This document shows, in pieces, positions 35,011 through 44,198 of a stretch of 64,000 nt of DNA. Source of the stretch: Desulfosporosinus metallidurans (lineage in GTDB: Bacteria; Bacillota; Desulfitobacteriia; Desulfitobacteriales; Desulfitobacteriaceae); contig NZ_MLBF01000008.1 in the NCBI RefSeq assembly GCF_001936615.1, positions 1 to 64,000 of the forward strand, read 5' to 3'. The translations under genes and the position numbers were made by a program. Positions within the stretch are counted from its first letter, which is position 1, and every line of letters begins with the position of its first letter. A model generated the notes under the pieces. It had not been told where the DNA came from. It ran no database searches and was given only the letters and a program-made list of their open reading frames with translations.

Positions 35011-35397
35011 TCATCCGAATAAGTTTTGATTCCAGTCCAAGTCCACATAAACTGTCACACAAACATTAACCACCAAAATGCTATTAACGCTATCGCCCAA
35101 TCCAGGCACTAACATCCCCTCTACTTCCATTCCTCCTTTGCTGACCGTGATATCCTTTCTACCGAACGGAATTTGATTTAACACCTCCTCCGTCCGAACC
35201 AATTCAGGATAAGGGGCAGCCACATGAACCTTTACGACCATTTCATTGAGATTTTTTAAGTTAAAAACCTCAACAAGACCACACAAACAGCTCCTGGAAA
35301 TGGCATCACGCACCGCTTTCGTAGCTGCCTTCGTCACATCCTGTCCATGCAAGTCCGTACCAACTCCTAATTCGATAATGTAGCGTTTTAGATTCAT
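35011..35397 (-). CDS. Lin0512 family protein
   Basis: A 128-residue protein with the Lin0512-family pattern: MNLKRYIIELGVGTDLHGQD at the start, ATKAVRDAISRSCLCGL, and a C-terminal GDSVNSILVVNVCVTVYVD strand. No biochemical role is established. Its position as first gene of the acetoin dehydrogenase operon, 44 bases after the sigma-54 promoter, suggests an accessory role in acetoin degradation. The start is ATG 35397 (AAGGGG seven bases upstream); a longer frame to 35457 would cross the promoter. Confidence 0.8.
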   Translation of the reverse strand: MNLKRYIIELGVGTDLHGQDVTKAATKAVRDAISRSCLCGLVEVFNLKNLNEMVVKVHVAAPYPELVRTEEVLNQIPFGRKDITVSKGGMEVEGMLVPGLGDSVNSILVVNVCVTVYVDLDWNQNLFG

Positions 35398-35440
35398 ACC
35401 TATCCCCTTCTCTTCTGAATATCCGAATAAATGATATATA

Positions 35441-35456
35441 CGCAAGCCATGTGCCA
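35441..35456 (-). promoter_or_regulatory. sigma-54 promoter of the acetoin dehydrogenase operon
   Basis: On the minus strand TGGCAC, five bases, TTGCG: the -24/-12 elements with correct spacing. It drives the Lin0512-acoA-acoB-acoX-acoC-lip operon. Inverted repeats for the activator lie 130-170 bases upstream. Confidence 0.88.
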
Positions 35457-35586
35457 AACTAGACTCTCATGAAAAATTTAATGTAAAGCTGCGAAACTAC
35501 CTTGTTTGAACGATTCTTGACAATTCATTTAAACCTGCAGCGTTAAACACTTCACTAGCCCTGTATCCATCCAGTGGTCGCGAATT

Positions 35587-35609
35587 GAACATTCGTTCGA
35601 TCTTCGAAC
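35587..35609. promoter_or_regulatory. activator binding sites (UAS) for the aco operon
   Basis: Two overlapping inverted repeats, GAAC-N4-GTTC (35587-35598) and GTTCGA-TCT-TCGAAC (35595-35609), about 140 bases upstream of the sigma-54 promoter. The same GAAC/GTTC core recurs near the other sigma-54 promoters of this window. Confidence 0.6.
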
Positions 35610-35631
35610 AACGTTTTAGAAATCTCAATAG

Positions 35632-35661
35632 AAAAACGCCTAGATATTCCAGGCGCTTTTT
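35632..35661 (-). terminator. terminator after butanediol dehydrogenase
   Basis: On the minus strand AAAAAGCGCCT pairs with AGGCGTTTTT around a 9-base loop, followed by a T-run. It ends the upstream transcript 18 bases after the dehydrogenase stop. Confidence 0.85.
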
Positions 35662-35678
35662 CAGACGAGTTGTATCGC

Positions 35679-36737
35679 TTAGCTCGGTGAGACCAATATT
35701 TTGATATTTACCTCTTTCCGGTTTACCAGTTCTTCAAATCCCTTTTCTATAATATCATCGAGTTTAATTTTTCCCGTAATCATGGGTTCTCCCTGAATCC
35801 GGCCATCATTCATTAAAGCAATCGCCGTACTAAACTCTCCATTATAGGCCAAGGATCCTATAATGTGTTTTTCATTAGCGGTAACCTCGAAAAAGTTAAA
35901 CGTACTCTCACGTTCAAAGATACCTACCATGACAACTTTACCGCTTTTTCTTGCCAATTGTATGGCCAGTGGTGCTGTCTTCTCATTCCCGATACATTCG
36001 AAGGTAATATCCGCTCCTAATCCGTCGGTAAGCTCCTTGATCTTTGCGACAACGTCTACTTCTCTAGGATCGAAGACTGCCGTTGCCCCCATATTTAAAG
36101 CATATTCTTTTCTAGCCTTAGCCATTTCAATCACATAAACTTTACTAGCTCCAGCTGCCTTCGCAGCTTGTAATGTCGCGAGCCCGATTGTTCCCCCGCC
36201 CAGGACAACGACTATATCTCCTTCGATAACAGGTGCCATTCGAACTGCATGGATCCCAACAGCTATCGGCTCGATTACGGCTGCTACTTCGTAGGACATA
36301 TCATCCGGAATTTTATATATCGTATAGGCTGGTACATTGACATATTCTGCAAAGGCACCATCCGTCATCAACCCAGTAAACGCCAATTTTTCGCACATAT
36401 TGTAATTCATGCGTTTACAATGATAACATTCCCAACACACTTGGCATGCATCAGGTGCAACCCGATCTCCCACCTGAACATTTTTTACTCCTGGGCCGAT
36501 TTCTACCACTTCTCCGGAAAATTCATGTCCAAGAATAATTGGTGCTTTACTACCTGTTAGCGCATCTGGCGCTGAAACAGGAATGAAAATTGGCCCAGCT
36601 AAGTATTCATGGAGATCGGAACCACAAATTCCACACCATTTAACCTTTACTTTTACCCACCCTTCACCCGGTGTAGGTGGCTCCGGTACATCCACAACGC
36701 GAACATCTTTTCTTCCATACCACACTGCTGCTTTCAT
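35679..36737 (-). CDS. bdhA: zinc-dependent 2,3-butanediol dehydrogenase
   Basis: A 352-residue medium-chain alcohol dehydrogenase. The catalytic zinc ligands are Cys in WCGICGSD, His-Glu in GHEFSGE, and the structural zinc cysteines are in CQVCWECYHCKRMNYNMC. The Rossmann motif is VLGGGTIGL. The internal VAPDACQ and the neighbours (acetoin dehydrogenase, diacetyl reductase) favour 2,3-butanediol/acetoin as substrate. Other secondary alcohols or sorbitol-type substrates cannot be excluded. It probably shares a transcript with the upstream membrane protein. Confidence 0.85.
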   Translation of the reverse strand: MKAAVWYGRKDVRVVDVPEPPTPGEGWVKVKVKWCGICGSDLHEYLAGPIFIPVSAPDALTGSKAPIILGHEFSGEVVEIGPGVKNVQVGDRVAPDACQVCWECYHCKRMNYNMCEKLAFTGLMTDGAFAEYVNVPAYTIYKIPDDMSYEVAAVIEPIAVGIHAVRMAPVIEGDIVVVLGGGTIGLATLQAAKAAGASKVYVIEMAKARKEYALNMGATAVFDPREVDVVAKIKELTDGLGADITFECIGNEKTAPLAIQLARKSGKVVMVGIFERESTFNFFEVTANEKHIIGSLAYNGEFSTAIALMNDGRIQGEPMITGKIKLDDIIEKGFEELVNRKEVNIKILVSPS

Positions 36738-36851
36738 TGATTATCTCTCCTTTAAAAATATAGTTATTCTCCAATATTCGAAATACTTTGGATGCTCTGT
36801 TTAAAAAGCCCAAGTTTACTAAAAATGAACAAGCTTTAAAAATTTCAAACC

Positions 36852-38042
36852 TTATTTGTTCTTTTTGATTAAGCCATAAGAACCGAAATATACGGCATAA
36901 ATCAACATAACTAAAATCATTAAATCTATCCACGTTAAAGGATCTCCACCGAATCCTTTGCTGATCTCAGCTTCATGCAGTACCGAAATCGCAAACCACC
37001 GGGTATAAACCAAAAATGTTATCAGCCCCAGGCCGTAAGTAATCACCACTCTGATAACCTTTTTCGAGACGGTATTTAGAGGTTGATTGTCAAAAACTGT
37101 CGACCACGTTAAGACCCAAAACAAGATACAAACCCCTAATTGAGCTGGCCACATTGTAATCGCAACTCCAAGAGATTTCTGAGCCTCAACAGGGATCAGG
37201 AAATTTTTAAGGATAGCCAAAAACAAGAAATAAATACCTGTACCGATGACAAAGTTGCCGAAGAGTGATACCAGAGCAGTTTTGGCTCTTGAACCCAATT
37301 GGCTCCACGGCCAGTTATCTAAGGCATTAGCTGTCGTAAGCCAAGAGACAATAACTGAATAAAACCAGCCAACCGCTGTGACCAATGGAAGAATCACTTT
37401 TCCGCTCTGGGACCAACTGGCTACGCTCGGATAAATTAATATCAGATAACCCAAAAACGCCAGGAAAAACCCTTCAAAGAACTCTATAATCCCGACCCAT
37501 GGCTGCTTTAGCCCTAAATCCACCCATGGCCAATGCCCCATGTTTGTTGGTAAGATACCGAAAAAGTAAAAACCCATTAGGACAATCATGCCGGTTGCCG
37601 TCCAACCTGCTCCGCTTGGATTAAAAGCCGGTTCATAACTTCCGATGCCGAAAACGAGTATTCCCACTGTTAGAAAAGCTAAAACTGCGCCGGTAACAAA
37701 TGTAACTAATCCTGATAGAGGTTGCTTTAAGCGATGAAAGGGCCATAGCTCACCATTAAATGCCAGGAATACAACCTCTAAAATGAACCAGAACATGACA
37801 GCACCAAAGGGCTGTGGGTACAGTTTCCATATGCCTTGCTTTGGATCCGCAAACAAATTCCAAACCACAAGACTAACTACCAGAATTATTGTTAGGTGCG
37901 CCAGTGCAAACGTGATCGGATTAACGGATAAACCAAATTGTTTCTTGGCGCTAATAATCTCACCGCCCTTCCCTGCCGCATTGGTTGAAGTATCCAACCC
38001 ATACACCTCCCAATTAAATTGCCTTTCTTTCCAACTCTCCAT
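36852..38042 (-). CDS. multi-pass membrane protein of unknown function
   Basis: A 396-residue integral membrane protein with about ten hydrophobic segments. Three spaced motifs, ELWPFHRLKQP, GHWPWVDLGLKQP and DNWPWSQLGS, mark an internal repeat in which each W-P-(F/W) sits before a membrane segment. I do not recognise the family. It is transcribed from its own sigma-54 promoter and precedes butanediol dehydrogenase, so transport or sensing of acetoin or butanediol is a reasonable guess but no more than that. The ribosome binding site is weak. Confidence 0.6.
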   Translation of the reverse strand: MESWKERQFNWEVYGLDTSTNAAGKGGEIISAKKQFGLSVNPITFALAHLTIILVVSLVVWNLFADPKQGIWKLYPQPFGAVMFWFILEVVFLAFNGELWPFHRLKQPLSGLVTFVTGAVLAFLTVGILVFGIGSYEPAFNPSGAGWTATGMIVLMGFYFFGILPTNMGHWPWVDLGLKQPWVGIIEFFEGFFLAFLGYLILIYPSVASWSQSGKVILPLVTAVGWFYSVIVSWLTTANALDNWPWSQLGSRAKTALVSLFGNFVIGTGIYFLFLAILKNFLIPVEAQKSLGVAITMWPAQLGVCILFWVLTWSTVFDNQPLNTVSKKVIRVVITYGLGLITFLVYTRWFAISVLHEAEISKGFGGDPLTWIDLMILVMLIYAVYFGSYGLIKKNK

Positions 38043-38133
38043 TACAATTGTTCCAAAAAAATCTCCGATGGCTTAATGCTTTCTCGCGAAATACCCCCTA
38101 ATTATCAATTTGGCCAGCCAGTTTTCAATATAT

Positions 38134-38149
38134 TGCAAATTTTGTGCCA
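38134..38149 (-). promoter_or_regulatory. sigma-54 promoter of the membrane protein-butanediol dehydrogenase operon
   Basis: On the minus strand TGGCAC, AAAAT, TTGCA: a perfect -24/-12 promoter 92 bases upstream of the membrane protein start. GAAC/GTTC inverted repeats lie about 110-240 bases further upstream. Confidence 0.9.
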
Positions 38150-38255
38150 AAGTTTAATTTTATCGATCTTTTGAAATACCTCTAAACAATACTATTTTAA
38201 TTAAGGTATGTTCAGCTTTTTGTATACTATCCCTAAAAACAAGTGCCCGGGAACT

Positions 38256-38397
38256 GAACAGTATGTTCGTTCCCCGAGCACTTGCTAACCCCTAGCTTTT
38301 TTAGTTTGTCATATAAAGTATTGCGTCCGATTACCTTGTCCCTTCTCCTTATCCCTTGGCATGAAAACAGAAAGTACTTAAAGACGAACGCAGTTCG
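38256..38397. promoter_or_regulatory. two activator sites (UAS) upstream of the membrane protein operon
   Basis: GAACA-gta-TGTTC (38256-38268) and CGAAC-gca-GTTCG (38385-38397) are two inverted repeats of the same type as those near the other sigma-54 promoters. They lie at the usual enhancer distance. Confidence 0.55.
38287..38331 (-). pseudogene. C-terminal fragment of a third NtrC-family regulator
   Basis: These 45 bases encode [15 protein letters not shown], the recognition helix and end of the Fis-type HTH found in both regulators at 39.7-43.7 kb, with matching nucleotide sequence. Upstream the similarity stops abruptly at about 38331. It is the leftover 3' end of a duplicated or rearranged activator gene, now inside the enhancer region. 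Confidence 0.75.
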
Positions 38398-38525
38398 CTT
38401 CCCAGGCACTTTTGTTTCCTTCTGGCCTATTCTTGAGTCACATTAAGGTTGCTCAAAAAGCTGACCTATGAAAAACGTTAACCTCTCAGCCGAGAAACTA
38501 CATAGTAGCTAACTTAACCTATATG

Positions 38526-39302
38526 TTAACTCATTATAACGCCACCACAAATATTAATGGCTTGACCCGTCATATAGTCGGCATCAGCAGACGCCAAATA
38601 TGAAACCAAGCAAGCGACATCCTCTGGCGTCTCCACCCGACCGAGAGTTATGAGTTCTGAGAATTTTTTCAATGTTTCCCCTTTAGGCAAATCTAGGTAA
38701 ATACCCATCTTCTCGTCGATTAGATCCCACATATCGGTACCAACGATCCCCGGGCAATAGGCATTGACATTAATTCCGTAAGGCCCCAGTTCTTTGGCTA
38801 AAGCCTGGGTAAATCCCACTACCGCAAATTTGGTAGCGCTGTAGGAAGACAACAGGCCAAACCCGGAATGCCCGGCTATGCTAGCGCAATTAATTATTTT
38901 TCCTCTCTTTTGCTTGATCATCTGCTTGGCTGCAGCCTGGTCGCATAAAAATATTCCTTTAGCATTTACGGCGAAAATCCTGTCCCAGTCCTCTTCTGTG
39001 ATCTCGATAGCCTGTTTAACTTGAGCAATGCCAGCGTTAGCTACCATTATGTCCAGTTTACCAAATTCCGCTACTACCTTTTCTACCATTGCGTAAACCG
39101 CCGGCCCGTTGCTGACATCAGCTACGATTGCTAACGCTTTTCTCCCCAATGCTTCAATTTCTTTTACTACCTTGTTCACCGTCTCACTATTGATATCGTT
39201 GACCACCACTTCAGCCCCGTCTTGCGCTAATCGTATAGCAATTCCTCTCCCGATACCCCTCCCTGCCCCGGTGACAATGGCCACTTTACCCTTCAGCTTC
39301 AT
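38526..39302 (-). CDS. short-chain dehydrogenase, probable diacetyl/acetoin reductase
   Basis: A 258-residue SDR: cofactor motif TGAGRGIGRGIA near the start, NAG motif VANAGIAQ, catalytic Ser in NCASIAGHSG, and YSATK with the catalytic Tyr and Lys. The VNAYCPGIVGTDMW segment and the general layout match BudC/acetoin reductases, which interconvert diacetyl, acetoin and butanediol. The start is ATG 39302 with GGAGG eight bases upstream. It has its own sigma-54 promoter at 39441. A different sugar-alcohol substrate is possible. Confidence 0.8.
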   Translation of the reverse strand: MKLKGKVAIVTGAGRGIGRGIAIRLAQDGAEVVVNDINSETVNKVVKEIEALGRKALAIVADVSNGPAVYAMVEKVVAEFGKLDIMVANAGIAQVKQAIEITEEDWDRIFAVNAKGIFLCDQAAAKQMIKQKRGKIINCASIAGHSGFGLLSSYSATKFAVVGFTQALAKELGPYGINVNAYCPGIVGTDMWDLIDEKMGIYLDLPKGETLKKFSELITLGRVETPEDVACLVSYLASADADYMTGQAINICGGVIMS

Positions 39303-39440
39303 GTTCATTTCCTCCCTCATTCCTCGCAGTCTTCAGAACTCTTAAAAAAGTAATAGTTAATCCATGATTTCTCGCCCCTAAATACCCTTGTCCTCCAGCA
39401 CTAATTACTCCCCCCTTTCCGGCTAGTTAATGGATGTTAA

Positions 39441-39456
39441 CGCAAGTTCCATGCCA
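39441..39456 (-). promoter_or_regulatory. sigma-54 promoter of the acetoin reductase gene
   Basis: On the minus strand TGGCAT, GGAAC, TTGCG with correct -24/-12 spacing, about 140 bases before the reductase start. Confidence 0.8.
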
Positions 39457-39547
39457 AACCATTCATTCCAAAAAAAAAGGCCTATAACTTCTCTTCGGTG
39501 GGCACTATCTCCTACATTATGTACTTTCAAAAAATTGACCAAATAAC

Positions 39548-39652
39548 GAACACGGGTTCTGCAGAAGGCCGCCAATCATTCAACAAATCGATCGTCGTAG
39601 CAAACTCCCCATTAAAGACGATAAAATATGCCCAAAAAACGAACAGTGTTCG
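39548..39652. promoter_or_regulatory. activator sites (UAS) upstream of the acetoin reductase gene
   Basis: GAAC-ACGG-GTTC (39548-39559) and the palindrome CGAACAGTGTTCG (39640-39652) lie 90-210 bases upstream of the sigma-54 promoter. They share the GAAC/GTTC core seen near the other promoters of the regulon. No gene is present between 39303 and 39694. Confidence 0.55.
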
Positions 39653-39694
39653 CTTTCCGGGCACTTCATTCACGTCAAGAGTGTTAAATCCATT

Positions 39695-41569
39695 CTATGC
39701 TCTAACCCCCAACTTCCTCAACTTGTCATATAACGTATTGCGTCCAATTCCTAAAGCTTTTGCCGTTTTGGTAATATTGCCATTAAACCGGTTTAATGTT
39801 GACTCAACAGTAATCCGCTCTATTTCTGTTAATGAGATGACCTCCCCCACCTCTTGCAGAAAGTTCGGCTGCCGATGTATACTGCGGGGTAAATCCGTAA
39901 CACTGAGATATTCCCCCTCAACCACATTCATGGCATATTCCACCGCATTTTGTAATTCTCTTACATTCCCAGGCCAGGAATAATTACGAATGGCCTCGAA
40001 AAACTCCAGCTCAGCTCCACCGATCTCTTTACCCAAGTTTTCTGAGAAAATGTTTATTAAATGAATGGTTAAGAGGTCAATATCTTTCCCTCTCTCCCTT
40101 AAGGGTGGGATGTGAATGTTTAATACATTTAAGCGGTAATACAAATCTTCTCGGAAACGTCCTTCCTCGACGGCCCTCATCAGATCCTTGTTGGTCGCTG
40201 CAATAATCCGGACGTTAACAGGAATTACCTTTTCTCCACCAACCCTCGTTACTTTCCGTTCCTGTAAGACCCGTAAAAGGTTTACTTGCAATTCTATGGG
40301 CATATCCCCGATTTCATCCAGAAAGATGGTCCCCTCATTGGCAAGTTCGAACTTACCAAGATTTCCTCCCCGCTTAGCCCCGGTAAAAGCTCCCTCATTA
40401 TAACCAAATAGTTCACTTTGAATTAGTTCTCGTGGCAGAGCTGCACAATTGACTGCGACAAACGGCCCCTCCGAGCGACCGCTATGATTGTGGATCGCTT
40501 GGGCAAACAGCTCTTTACCAGTTCCACTTTCACCTGTAAGTAATACATTGGAACGGGAATTAGCCGCAACCGAGATCAGCTTAAATGCTTTCTTCATTCC
40601 CTCACTTTCCCCGATAATATCTAAACAGGTAAAGCGGGCAGTTGCCCCTACCATTCTGTTGACTAAACTACGCACCTTTCTTATTTCCCGCAACGTAAAC
40701 ACTACGCCAGCGATTGTACAGTTTTCCTTCAAAATCGGCCTGGAAGAACTTGTGCAATGAATGCGCTCCCCGCCTTGATCCAGGACAATTTCTTCATCAG
40801 TGTTCCAGATGCAGTTTTTGGCTATTTCACTAAATTTATTGTTAGGACCAAGAATCAAACTCAATGGTTTGCCAACGACATCTTTGTCAGACAATCTCAT
40901 AATGGTATAAGCTGCTGGATTAATATGAATGATCTTTCCATCGTTGTCTACGGCCATCAATCCCTCCGTAACGCTACTGGTCGCGGCAGCCAACAATTCG
41001 TAAGCCTGGTTTTTTTCCTCTTGAAGTTCTTCCTTGCGTAACTGATTTTCTATCATTTTTGAAATTTTTGAACTTACCAAATAAAGTAAATTTGCTGCTT
41101 CCTTTATTTTTTCTTCCGGAATAATTTTGACTTTATTTAAAGCTTCTAAATACTCATTAGGATCTACTCCAAGCACTTCGGCGTGTTTTATAAATTTTTC
41201 CTTTTCCGGTTGCTCTGCTAAGACCTGTCCTCCCAGGATTGCTCCGATTCGTACGCCGTTCAGCATTATAGGAGCGGCAAAATCAACCATGCCATTTTCA
41301 CAGTGGTACACCGCAGGCTTTCCGGTTCTGGTTGATTCTTCAGCGCCTTTCTTATCACTAATTTCACAACGTTTCAAACCTTCAGAGCAGCTTCGATTAT
41401 ACTTCATACAAATATCAATAAAATTTATCGGCTGAGTCACTGGGTTGTTATTCTTATCAAATGTTAAAGCGGCAACACCTGTAACACGAGAAAAAGTGTC
41501 CTGAAACTGCTGCAAAAATTCTAAGTCAATAACATCCAGTAAATTAATTTCCTCCCCGTTAAAATCCAT
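39695..41569 (-). CDS. sigma-54 activator with PocR sensory domain
   Basis: A 624-residue enhancer-binding protein. The N-terminal ~165 residues are a PocR ligand-binding domain ([40 protein letters not shown]). A PAS domain follows (~185-290), then an AAA+ domain with GESGTGKE Walker A, the sigma-54-contacting GAFTGA loop and DEIGDMP, and a Fis-type HTH at the C-terminus ([15 protein letters not shown]). PocR domains sense small diols in propanediol regulators, so butanediol or a related compound is a plausible signal. The start is ATG 41569 with AAGGAGG upstream. Likely controls the sigma-54 promoters in this region. Confidence 0.9.
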   Translation of the reverse strand: MDFNGEEINLLDVIDLEFLQQFQDTFSRVTGVAALTFDKNNNPVTQPINFIDICMKYNRSCSEGLKRCEISDKKGAEESTRTGKPAVYHCENGMVDFAAPIMLNGVRIGAILGGQVLAEQPEKEKFIKHAEVLGVDPNEYLEALNKVKIIPEEKIKEAANLLYLVSSKISKMIENQLRKEELQEEKNQAYELLAAATSSVTEGLMAVDNDGKIIHINPAAYTIMRLSDKDVVGKPLSLILGPNNKFSEIAKNCIWNTDEEIVLDQGGERIHCTSSSRPILKENCTIAGVVFTLREIRKVRSLVNRMVGATARFTCLDIIGESEGMKKAFKLISVAANSRSNVLLTGESGTGKELFAQAIHNHSGRSEGPFVAVNCAALPRELIQSELFGYNEGAFTGAKRGGNLGKFELANEGTIFLDEIGDMPIELQVNLLRVLQERKVTRVGGEKVIPVNVRIIAATNKDLMRAVEEGRFREDLYYRLNVLNIHIPPLRERGKDIDLLTIHLINIFSENLGKEIGGAELEFFEAIRNYSWPGNVRELQNAVEYAMNVVEGEYLSVTDLPRSIHRQPNFLQEVGEVISLTEIERITVESTLNRFNGNITKTAKALGIGRNTLYDKLRKLGVRA

Positions 41570-41737
41570 TAATATTTCCTCCTTGTAAAAAAATCCCACT
41601 GTAAAAAGAAGCTATTTTTTGTACTATTCTGTTTTTTATAACATAATTATTATTTCCTATTCCAAATGTCTTTAATTTGAAAGACCTAGCTTACGCCCCA
41701 TTAGTCCATGGTGTGGACTAATGCACTTGTTAACCGT

Positions 41738-43708
41738 CTAAACTCTGACCCCTAACTTTTTTAGCTTGTCATATAAAGTATTGCGTCCGATTCCTAAAGC
41801 TTTGGCAGTTTGCGTAATATTACCGTTAAACTGGTTCAGAGTGGATTCAACGGCAATCCGTTCTATTTCCAACAAAGAAATAACATCGCCTTCAGTTCTT
41901 GCCGACCGTGGATAGCTAACAACAGTACGAGGCAATTCTTTAACGGTAAGATAATCTTCTTCAGCTATATTAATGGCGAACTCCACGGCATTTTGCAATT
42001 CCCTGACATTCCCAGGCCAAGAGTAATTTCTGATTGCCTGTAAAAATTCCGTTTCTGCTCCTTTAATCTGTTTGCCCAGGCTCTCCGAAAAAACTCTAAT
42101 CAAATACATTGTCAGGAGTTCGATATCTTCTTCCCTTTCCCTTAAAGGAGGGATATGAATGCTAAATACATTTAAACGGTAGAATAAATCCTGGCGAAAG
42201 CGTCCCTCATCAATATCCTTGAGCAAATTCTTGTTGGTAGCAGCTATGATGCGCACATCAACCGGAATTTCTTTGTCTCCTCCAACCCTGGTCACTTTTC
42301 GTTCTTGTAATACCCGCAAAAGGTTCACCTGCAATTCGATGGGCATATCACCGATTTCATCTAAAAAGATGGTCCCCTCATTGGCCAATTCAAACTTTCC
42401 TGGATTTCCCCCTCGCCTTGCTCCAGTAAAGGCTCCCTCATTATAACCGAAAAGTTCACTTTGGATTAGTTCTCGTGGCAGAGCTGCACAATTGACTGCG
42501 ACAAACGGCCCCTCCGAGCGACCGCTATGATTGTGGATCGCTTGGGCAAATAATTCCTTCCCCGTACCGCTTTCTCCTGTCAAAAGAACGTTTGAACGGG
42601 AATTCGCGGCGATAGAAATTAATTTCAAGGCACTTTTTATCACTTTAGATTCCCCTACAATATCCTTACAATAAAAACGGGCAGTAGCTCCTACCATCCT
42701 GTTTACCAAACGGCGAACCTTATTAATTTCCCGCAAGGTAAACACCACACCAGCAATTGAGCCATCTTTCTTAGAAAATGGACGGGCTGAACATGTACAA
42801 TGGATTCGGTCCCGTCCTTGTTCGTGCACAATTTCCACATCCGTTTTCCAGAGAAGTTGGTTAGCCATTTCACTGAACTTCTCGTTAGGGCCGAGGATCG
42901 ATTTCAAAAGTTGGCCTGTCTCTATTTTTTCGCTCAAGCCGAACATTTTTTGGGCAGCCTGATTGATATGAATAATCCGGCCTTCATTGTCCACGGCCAG
43001 CAAGCCTTCAGTCACGCTCTCTGTTGCTGCACTCAATAATTCATATGCTCGGTTCTTTTCCTCCTGGATTATTTCCTTCCGCAATTGATTTTCTATGGCT
43101 TCTACCGCCGCTACAACCATACCCAATGTATGAGAATACACACATTCGGCGGGGCCGGAGATATCAAAGCATCCGATAATCTCCCCGAGAGAATTATGAA
43201 TCGGTGCTCCAGAACACGTCCAGCAATGATGCGATTGGCAAAAGTGCTCAGACCCTGAAATTTGAATGGCTTTATTGATGGCCAACGCTGTTCCGATCGC
43301 GTTAGTCCCAACGGCCTGTTCTGACCAGTTTGTACCCTTTATAAACCGAATTGTACCTGCAGCCTTGTCCAATATCCCAGAATCGCCGCAAGTGTGCAAA
43401 ATCCTCCCTTCCTTGTCTGTAATCACGACCATGAATCCCGAACCCTTTACACTTTGGTAAACGGTATGCATGAAAGGTTTGGCTACCTCTACTAATCTAG
43501 AGTTATGATTGATTAGTTGTTGCAACTTTTCGTGGTCCAACGTGTCCTTACCTTTACCATCATAGGGGTTTATGCCAAGTTTCTTACAGCGATACCATGA
43601 TTCAAGGATCTCTGAGCGTGTAACCGTTGCATCACCCATGCCGCCCTCGATAAAGTTTCTCCATGCCCCTAACGAATCTTCTACACATTTTATGGATTGC
43701 TTGGACAT
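41738..43708 (-). CDS. acoR: AcoR-type sigma-54 activator
   Basis: A 656-residue enhancer-binding protein with the AcoR layout. It has an N-terminal GAF-like sensory region (~60-210, [18 protein letters not shown]...[18 protein letters not shown]), a PAS domain (~225-330), AAA+ with [14 protein letters not shown] and DEIGDMP, and a C-terminal Fis-type HTH. AcoR activates acetoin catabolic operons from sigma-54 promoters in response to acetoin. Its AAA+ region shares an 86-base identical stretch with the PocR-type regulator next door. AGGAGGGG precedes the ATG. Its own promoter in 43709-44137 is not evident. Confidence 0.9.
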   Translation of the reverse strand: MSKQSIKCVEDSLGAWRNFIEGGMGDATVTRSEILESWYRCKKLGINPYDGKGKDTLDHEKLQQLINHNSRLVEVAKPFMHTVYQSVKGSGFMVVITDKEGRILHTCGDSGILDKAAGTIRFIKGTNWSEQAVGTNAIGTALAINKAIQISGSEHFCQSHHCWTCSGAPIHNSLGEIIGCFDISGPAECVYSHTLGMVVAAVEAIENQLRKEIIQEEKNRAYELLSAATESVTEGLLAVDNEGRIIHINQAAQKMFGLSEKIETGQLLKSILGPNEKFSEMANQLLWKTDVEIVHEQGRDRIHCTCSARPFSKKDGSIAGVVFTLREINKVRRLVNRMVGATARFYCKDIVGESKVIKSALKLISIAANSRSNVLLTGESGTGKELFAQAIHNHSGRSEGPFVAVNCAALPRELIQSELFGYNEGAFTGARRGGNPGKFELANEGTIFLDEIGDMPIELQVNLLRVLQERKVTRVGGDKEIPVDVRIIAATNKNLLKDIDEGRFRQDLFYRLNVFSIHIPPLREREEDIELLTMYLIRVFSESLGKQIKGAETEFLQAIRNYSWPGNVRELQNAVEFAINIAEEDYLTVKELPRTVVSYPRSARTEGDVISLLEIERIAVESTLNQFNGNITQTAKALGIGRNTLYDKLKKLGVRV

Positions 43709-44137
43709 CTTAAGCCCCTCCTAAAACCTTTTCTGCTCACGAATGGTTTTAGACTCGAAAAAACCATTACCTTCAATTTCTGGTTTTTTCCATCGATGCC
43801 TTAAACTTATGTATTCTAAAATGTTGGCCACTACCATCCTTCGGGTTGACCCCGTCCCTAGCACATCAATCCAAGACTTTACTATTGGAGAGTGAACAAC
43901 ACTAAAATCAGTTCTCACAGAAAAAGTCAAAAAAATCCCAAACACAAATTATTTAATAAAATAATTACGCCTTTATTATACGATACTTTGTTTCGAAGAA
44001 GAGGGAATTGTTTACAAAGTCTTATTTCGCTTGCATTTTCTCTATTTCACGCGGCCAGAGTTTATCTTGTTTCGTCAAATGTGCAAAGAATTGATGCCAA
44101 GTCTTCAACTTGTGCCACATACTCTGCAATTTTTTCT

Positions 44138-44153
44138 TGGCATAGAATTTGCA
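44138..44153 (+). promoter_or_regulatory. sigma-54 promoter of the lipoate ligase-like gene
   Basis: TGGCAT, AGAAT, TTGCA on the plus strand, 45 bases before the start of the ligase-like gene. It places this gene in the acetoin regulon. Confidence 0.88.
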
Positions 44154-44198
44154 TTAAGAAGTTTATGAACGCAAAATTCACTGTTAGGAGTACTCGTT

